From the NCBI GenBank assembly GCA_027335515.1, contig DAHWHT010000113.1, positions 1-8,901 of the forward strand: a DNA stretch of 8,901 nt. Direction: 5' to 3'. The notes beneath the pieces are model-generated. The model ran no database searches. It worked only from the letters and a program-made list of their open reading frames with translations, and was not told the DNA's origin. This document shows positions 6,003 through 8,901 of this stretch, piece by piece; the stretch's first letter is position 1, and each line of letters begins with the position of its first letter. A program made the position numbers and the translations under genes. The DNA comes from Clostridia bacterium (GTDB lineage: Bacteria > Bacillota_E > RBS10-35 > JAJYVN01).

Positions 6003-6039
6003 GGGTCATTGGCGCCGCTCCGTGCACGCTCGATGACCC
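6003..6039. terminator. Hairpin between convergent HTH and hydrolase genes
   Basis: GGGTCATTG (6003-6011) pairs with CGATGACCC (6031-6039) over nine base pairs, one of them G-T, around a 19-base loop. It sits between the HTH stop (5987) and the hydrolase stop (6091), where a bidirectional terminator is expected. A second, overlapping inverted repeat (AGCGGCG at 5990-5996, CGCCGCT at 6013-6019) competes with it. There is no T tract, so the role is inferred. Confidence 0.35.
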
Positions 6040-6090
6040 GTCCGGCCGCCGTGCTCGGCGTGCCGGGGCCGGGCTGGCCGGTCGCATGGC

Positions 6091-7113
6091 TCAGGCCGGA
6101 TGCCGGTCGCCCAGCCAGTGCGCCAGCCACGCCAGGGCTTCGTTCCACATCGCTCCGGTCCAGGAGTGGCCGACGCCCGCATACAGCCGTCCCCGGTAGC
6201 GGTCTGCGGCGGCGTGCACGGCCCAGAGCGCCCCGCACCAGTCCTGAATGGTGCGCACACCGTCGGCGGGGGCGCCGCGATCCTGGTCCCCGGAGAGGGT
6301 GAGCAGGGGCCGGGGCGCGATCAGGCCCACGATCGCCTCCGTGTCGAAGTGGCGCAACAATCCTGGGACGAAGTAGTAGATGCCGTGGGCGTCCAGGGCG
6401 CCGCTGGCGATCAGGTTCTGGTAGCGCGTCAGGCAGGCGATGCAGACCGCGGCGGCGACGCGGTCGTCCAGCGCGGCGGCCCACCACGCCCGGGTGCACC
6501 CCATGCTCATGCCCATGATGCCGACGCGGGAGGGATCGACCTCCGGCAGACTGCGCGCCACCTGCAGCCCCAGGAGGTCGTCCCGCACCATCAGGCCAAA
6601 GAGGGTACGGCCGAGCCACAGTTGCCGCTTGAACTCGGAGGCCTCTTCGTCCACGCCGCGTTGGTTTGGGCCGCCGGGTCCACGGCCCTGACGTTCACCG
6701 AAGCACCAGCTGTCCGCGGCGAGCACCGCGTAGCCGGCGCGCACGAGCAGTTCGGCCTTCGTCGGTCCAAGCGCGCTGGCTTCAAACAACTCGTCCTTGC
6801 CCAATGCGTAGCGACCGCCGTGGGCGTGGCAGAAGTAGACCGCCGGCAGAGGTCGGTCCCGGCGCGCCGGCAGCAGCAGGTAGGCGGGGACGGTCTGGCC
6901 CATGCCGTTGTCCCAGGAAAGGCGCAGGACCGTGGTTTCCGGCAGCCGCAGGTCCGTCGCCGGTTGGCGGTCGATCGTGGCGGGCGGCAGCGGGTCCCAC
7001 GGCCCGAGCGCCTCGTGGATGCAGCGACGGATGTGCGGGCGCTGGGCCTCCCATGCGGCGCGGGTCGGGGGAGGGGCCGCCGTGGGGGTGATGCGCCAGC
7101 CGGCGGTCGACAT
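6091..7113 (-). CDS. Alpha/beta hydrolase (dienelactone hydrolase / acetyl esterase type)
   Basis: This 340-residue soluble alpha/beta hydrolase probably acts on an ester. CHAHGG (95-100) is the oxyanion-hole loop, GMSMG (201-205) holds the nucleophile S203, GDQD (275-278) offers the acid (D276 or D278), and GVGHSWT (313-319) holds H316, so the catalytic triad looks complete. ADSWCFGERQGRG (133-145) is typical of the Abhydrolase_7/acetyl-xylan-esterase-like group. No signal peptide is seen, so it is likely cytoplasmic. The ATG at 7111-7113 is supported by a GAGGGAGG Shine-Dalgarno (plus-strand 7124-7131) ten bases upstream of it. It is convergent with the HTH gene and divergent from the 63-residue gene. 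The natural substrate cannot be told; sugar esters would be compatible with the sugar isomerase in the window, but that is speculation. Confidence 0.85.
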   Translation of the reverse strand: MSTAGWRITPTAAPPPTRAAWEAQRPHIRRCIHEALGPWDPLPPATIDRQPATDLRLPETTVLRLSWDNGMGQTVPAYLLLPARRDRPLPAVYFCHAHGGRYALGKDELFEASALGPTKAELLVRAGYAVLAADSWCFGERQGRGPGGPNQRGVDEEASEFKRQLWLGRTLFGLMVRDDLLGLQVARSLPEVDPSRVGIMGMSMGCTRAWWAAALDDRVAAAVCIACLTRYQNLIASGALDAHGIYYFVPGLLRHFDTEAIVGLIAPRPLLTLSGDQDRGAPADGVRTIQDWCGALWAVHAAADRYRGRLYAGVGHSWTGAMWNEALAWLAHWLGDRHPA

Positions 7114-7315
7114 GTCGCACGCGCCTCCCTCGGTTGGCGTTCTCGCTTCGGGGTCTCGCCCTGGCGATGGCGCGGTTCGTCATCGGGCGGGCGGCACCTG
7201 CGAACGGTCGCCTCTCAACGTCGCCGGGCGCCTGCCAGGAGCGCGAATGCGAGGCGGCGAAGTTCGGTGGCCCGGTTCGGCGGGCTTCCCGAGGAGGGTT
7301 GCGTGCGGGCCGGAG

Positions 7316-7331
7316 AGGGGTGGCACCGCGG
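7316..7331 (+). promoter_or_regulatory. T-box-like sequence motif just before a start codon
   Basis: AGGGGTGGCACCGCGG matches the T-box consensus AGGGUGGNACCGCGG, which binds the NCCA end of uncharged tRNA in T-box riboswitches, apart from one extra G. The ATG of the 63-residue gene follows one base later. I could not find the downstream complementary strand needed for an antiterminator or a convincing Stem I specifier upstream. It may be a relic, a translational variant or chance. It also overlaps the expected ribosome binding region (GGAGAGG at 7312-7318). Confidence 0.25.
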
Positions 7332-7332
7332 G

Positions 7333-7524
7333 ATGAAGAACGTCGAGATCCAGGTGGAGGGCAGCATCCTCACGCTGCGGGTCGATCTGAGCAAGGAGTT
7401 CGGTCCGTCGAGTTCGGGCAAGACCACCATTGTTGCCAGCACGGAGGGCAACGTCTCGGTCCCGGACCACGAGGTGAAGGTGGGGCTGAACGTGTATCGG
7501 CCGCGCCCGTCGCGCGACGCCTGA
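7333..7524 (+). CDS. Conserved 63-residue protein of unknown function
   Basis: This short protein resembles small uncharacterised proteins I recall from Bacillota, which share 'vEi.vegn.LtikvDLs..fGpSSSGKTtiiaSTeGNvsvp' followed by 'kvGLNVYrp'. Here the features are VEIQVEGSILTLRVDLS, GPSSSGKTTIVASTEGNVS and VGLNVYRPR. The GKT resembles a P-loop only superficially; the protein is far too short to be an NTPase, and beta strands dominate. The ATG at 7333 fits the start of the family; GGAGAGG at 7312-7318 is a somewhat distant ribosome binding site. It is divergent from the hydrolase and lies 172 bases before the oxidoreductase gene on the same strand. Its role is unknown. Confidence 0.7.
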   Translation: MKNVEIQVEGSILTLRVDLSKEFGPSSSGKTTIVASTEGNVSVPDHEVKVGLNVYRPRPSRDA

Positions 7525-7540
7525 GGGTCGTTCCGGCAGC

Positions 7541-7556
7541 GTTTCGGAGACGAAAC
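7541..7556 (+). terminator. Short hairpin with GAGA tetraloop after the 63-residue gene
   Basis: GTTTCG (7541-7546) and CGAAAC (7551-7556) form a perfect 6-bp stem closed by a GAGA (GNRA-type) tetraloop, 17 bases after the stop codon. There is no T run after it, so it could be a weak terminator or an mRNA 3' end stabiliser. Confidence 0.35.
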
Positions 7557-7634
7557 ACGACCGCACGCGGCCCCTACGGCGGCAGGCGTCGGCCCGCGCT
7601 GCGTTACGCGACCCCTTCACAAGCGTCGCGCGAT

Positions 7635-7680
7635 CTGTCAGTATCCCTGGTGGGCTGCCCGTGGCCCTCCGGGCTGACAG
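7635..7680 (+). promoter_or_regulatory. Inverted repeat ending in the Shine-Dalgarno of the oxidoreductase gene
   Basis: CTGTCAG (7635-7641) and CTGACAG (7674-7680) are perfectly complementary and enclose 32 bases that contain a further GCCCG...CGGGC inverted repeat. The right arm runs straight into the Shine-Dalgarno (GGGAGGG, 7680-7686). It could be an operator or an mRNA structure controlling translation. A TTCACA at 7616-7621 is a possible -35, but no good -10 follows at proper spacing. Confidence 0.35.
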
Positions 7681-7696
7681 GGAGGGCGAAGCGTGT

Positions 7697-8901
7697 ATGC
7701 TGGCTAATAATGAAGGAAATCGTGCGGCTTCCACCCGGCAGGATGGCGGGCCGTCCGTCGGGGAGGACGCCGCGAGTCGGCCCATCCAGCCCGATCCGTG
7801 GAAGATGACCCCGTGGCGCATGCTGCAGGGTGAGCGGCGTACGGTCACCTTCGATGAGGTTGTTCAGGGTTTCGATCCCGATTCGGTGTTTGCCGAGGCG
7901 CAGCGCTGTCTGCTATGCAAGTATCCGACCTGCATCTCCGGTTGCCCGAACAACAACCCCATCCCCACCTATATTGCCCTGGTGCAGGAGGGCCGCATCC
8001 TTGACGCGGCGGCCGCCGACTACGAGAAGAACGCGCTCGCGGCCTGCACGGGCCGCGTCTGCGCTTGGGAAAACCAGTGCGAGGGCCACTGCGTCCTGAA
8101 TGCGCGGGGCGAGGGTGTGCGCATTGGCGCCATCGAGCGCTACATCTCCGACTACGCGTTGGCCCACAGCGATGCGTTTGAGGCGCTCCTGGCCAAGCGC
8201 GCCGCAGAGCGCGCCGCCACGGGGGTCTCTTCGTACACCGATCCGAACGTCTCGCCATTCGCGGCTGCGGTCGCCTCGTACGGGGATAAGGTTCCACCCG
8301 AATACACCGCTGAGTTTCCCGTTCCCGACGACGACCGACTGGACGGGGCGCGCGTGGCGGTGGTCGGTGCCGGTCCGGCGGGATTGGCCTGCGCGGACTT
8401 TCTCAGCCGACGCGGTGCCGCGGTCACCATCTTTGAGGCCCAGCGGTACGCGGGCGGGCTGCTGGCCGACGGCATCCCCGAGTTCGTGCTCCCGGAGGGC
8501 ACGGTGGACCGCGAGGTGGCACGCATTACGGCCCAGGGGGTGACCATCCGCTACGAGATGGCTCTGGGGCGCGACGTGCAACTGGAGCAGTTGCGCGCCG
8601 AGTTCGACGCCGTCTTCCTGGGCATCGGGGCGATCAAGGCGCGTCGTCTCGGCGTGCCGGGCGAGGACGCCGAGGGGATCGGGACCGCGCAGCAGTATTT
8701 GCAGCATGTGAAGGTCGCCATGTCCCACGCCTCGGATCTCGGCTTTGTGGTTCCCAAGGTCGGAAACAAGGTCCTGATTGTCGGCGCCGGCGATACCGCC
8801 ATGGATGCGGCGCGCACCTCGGTGCGCCTGGGTGCCAAGGAGGTCTACGTCGTCTATCGGCGCACCCGGACGGAGAGCCCCTCGCGCCATGGCGAGGTGG
8901 A
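7697..8901 (+). CDS. NADPH-dependent glutamate synthase small-subunit/SudA/NfnB-like oxidoreductase (partial)
   Basis: The first 401 residues of an iron-sulfur flavoprotein are visible; the gene runs off the right edge. The N-terminal Fer4_20 domain has two cysteine clusters for [4Fe-4S] centres: C71, C74, C79, C83 (CLLCKYPTCISGC) and C117, C122, C128, C132. The FAD-binding Rossmann motif is VVGAGPAG (222-229) and the NAD(P)H motif is IVGAGDTAMD (361-370), followed by VVYRRTRTESPS. This arrangement is shared by GltD/GltA, sulfide dehydrogenase SudA and NfnB; the sequence alone does not separate them. The ATG at 7697 has a strong GGGAGGG ten bases upstream. Two oddities are a roughly 45-residue N-terminal extension and an extra segment of about 50 residues (157-210) between the Fe-S and FAD domains. 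It is probably cytosolic. Confidence 0.85.
   Translation, partial: MLANNEGNRAASTRQDGGPSVGEDAASRPIQPDPWKMTPWRMLQGERRTVTFDEVVQGFDPDSVFAEAQRCLLCKYPTCISGCPNNNPIPTYIALVQEGRILDAAAADYEKNALAACTGRVCAWENQCEGHCVLNARGEGVRIGAIERYISDYALAHSDAFEALLAKRAAERAATGVSSYTDPNVSPFAAAVASYGDKVPPEYTAEFPVPDDDRLDGARVAVVGAGPAGLACADFLSRRGAAVTIFEAQRYAGGLLADGIPEFVLPEGTVDREVARITAQGVTIRYEMALGRDVQLEQLRAEFDAVFLGIGAIKARRLGVPGEDAEGIGTAQQYLQHVKVAMSHASDLGFVVPKVGNKVLIVGAGDTAMDAARTSVRLGAKEVYVVYRRTRTESPSRHGEV

Noticed and set aside
6100..7332. Long plus-strand frame leading into the 63-residue gene
   Set aside because: It lies antisense to the hydrolase with its intact catalytic triad; only the part from 7333 has protein-like conservation.
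7710..7808. ATG at 7710 beginning a short frame (MKEIVRLPPG)
   Set aside because: It is out of frame inside the start of the oxidoreductase gene, whose ATG at 7697 has the stronger Shine-Dalgarno and continues into conserved domains.
7913..8890. 325-codon minus-strand frame at the right end
   Set aside because: It is the shadow of the SudA/GltD-like gene, which has clear Fe-S, FAD and NADPH motifs on the plus strand.

Overview
This is a GC-rich bacterial window, with long non-coding spacers that are also GC-rich. A small AbrB-type regulator with a C-terminal zinc ribbon, a short conserved 'SSSGKT' protein and a T-box-like motif suggest a high-GC member of the Bacillota (Firmicutes), for example a Symbiobacterium/Thermaerobacter/Limnochorda-like organism. 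That placement is inference. No rRNA, tRNA, CRISPR array or transposase was recognised.

Layout. Positions 1-738 hold no intact gene, only a decayed beta-helix-like coding remnant (about 285-590) that would need a one-base frame correction in a G run. At 739-1065 (+) is a small orphan zinc-knuckle protein; its stop codon abuts a perfect 9-bp GC hairpin. At 1119-1973 (-), convergent with it, is a TIM-barrel sugar phosphate isomerase/epimerase. A spacer of almost 1 kb (1974-2961) follows, with a CGTG microsatellite and a lower-GC island rich in TTGACA-like hexamers. It leads to an AbrB-like regulator (2962-3228, +) whose GTG start sits just behind a run of eleven Gs. The next spacer (3229-3683) contains a long bulged hairpin.

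The most unusual gene is at 3684-5372 (+): one polypeptide with a PAS-like sensor region, a GGDEF domain lacking its catalytic signature, and a class I SAM-dependent methyltransferase domain. An XRE-type helix-turn-helix protein with a long Arg/Gly-rich tail (5490-5987, +) follows it. Convergent with that is an alpha/beta hydrolase of the dienelactone hydrolase/acetyl esterase type (6091-7113, -), with a hairpin between the two ends. Divergent from the hydrolase are a conserved 63-residue protein (7333-7524, +) and a SudA/GltD/NfnB-like NADPH-dependent iron-sulfur flavoprotein that starts at 7697 and runs off the window.

Taken together, the window mixes metabolic genes (isomerase, hydrolase, NADPH oxidoreductase) with small regulators and one fused sensory/methyltransferase protein. 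Gene order gives only weak functional links. The best candidate for a functional pair is the PAS-GGDEF-methyltransferase gene with the HTH gene 117 bases downstream on the same strand.
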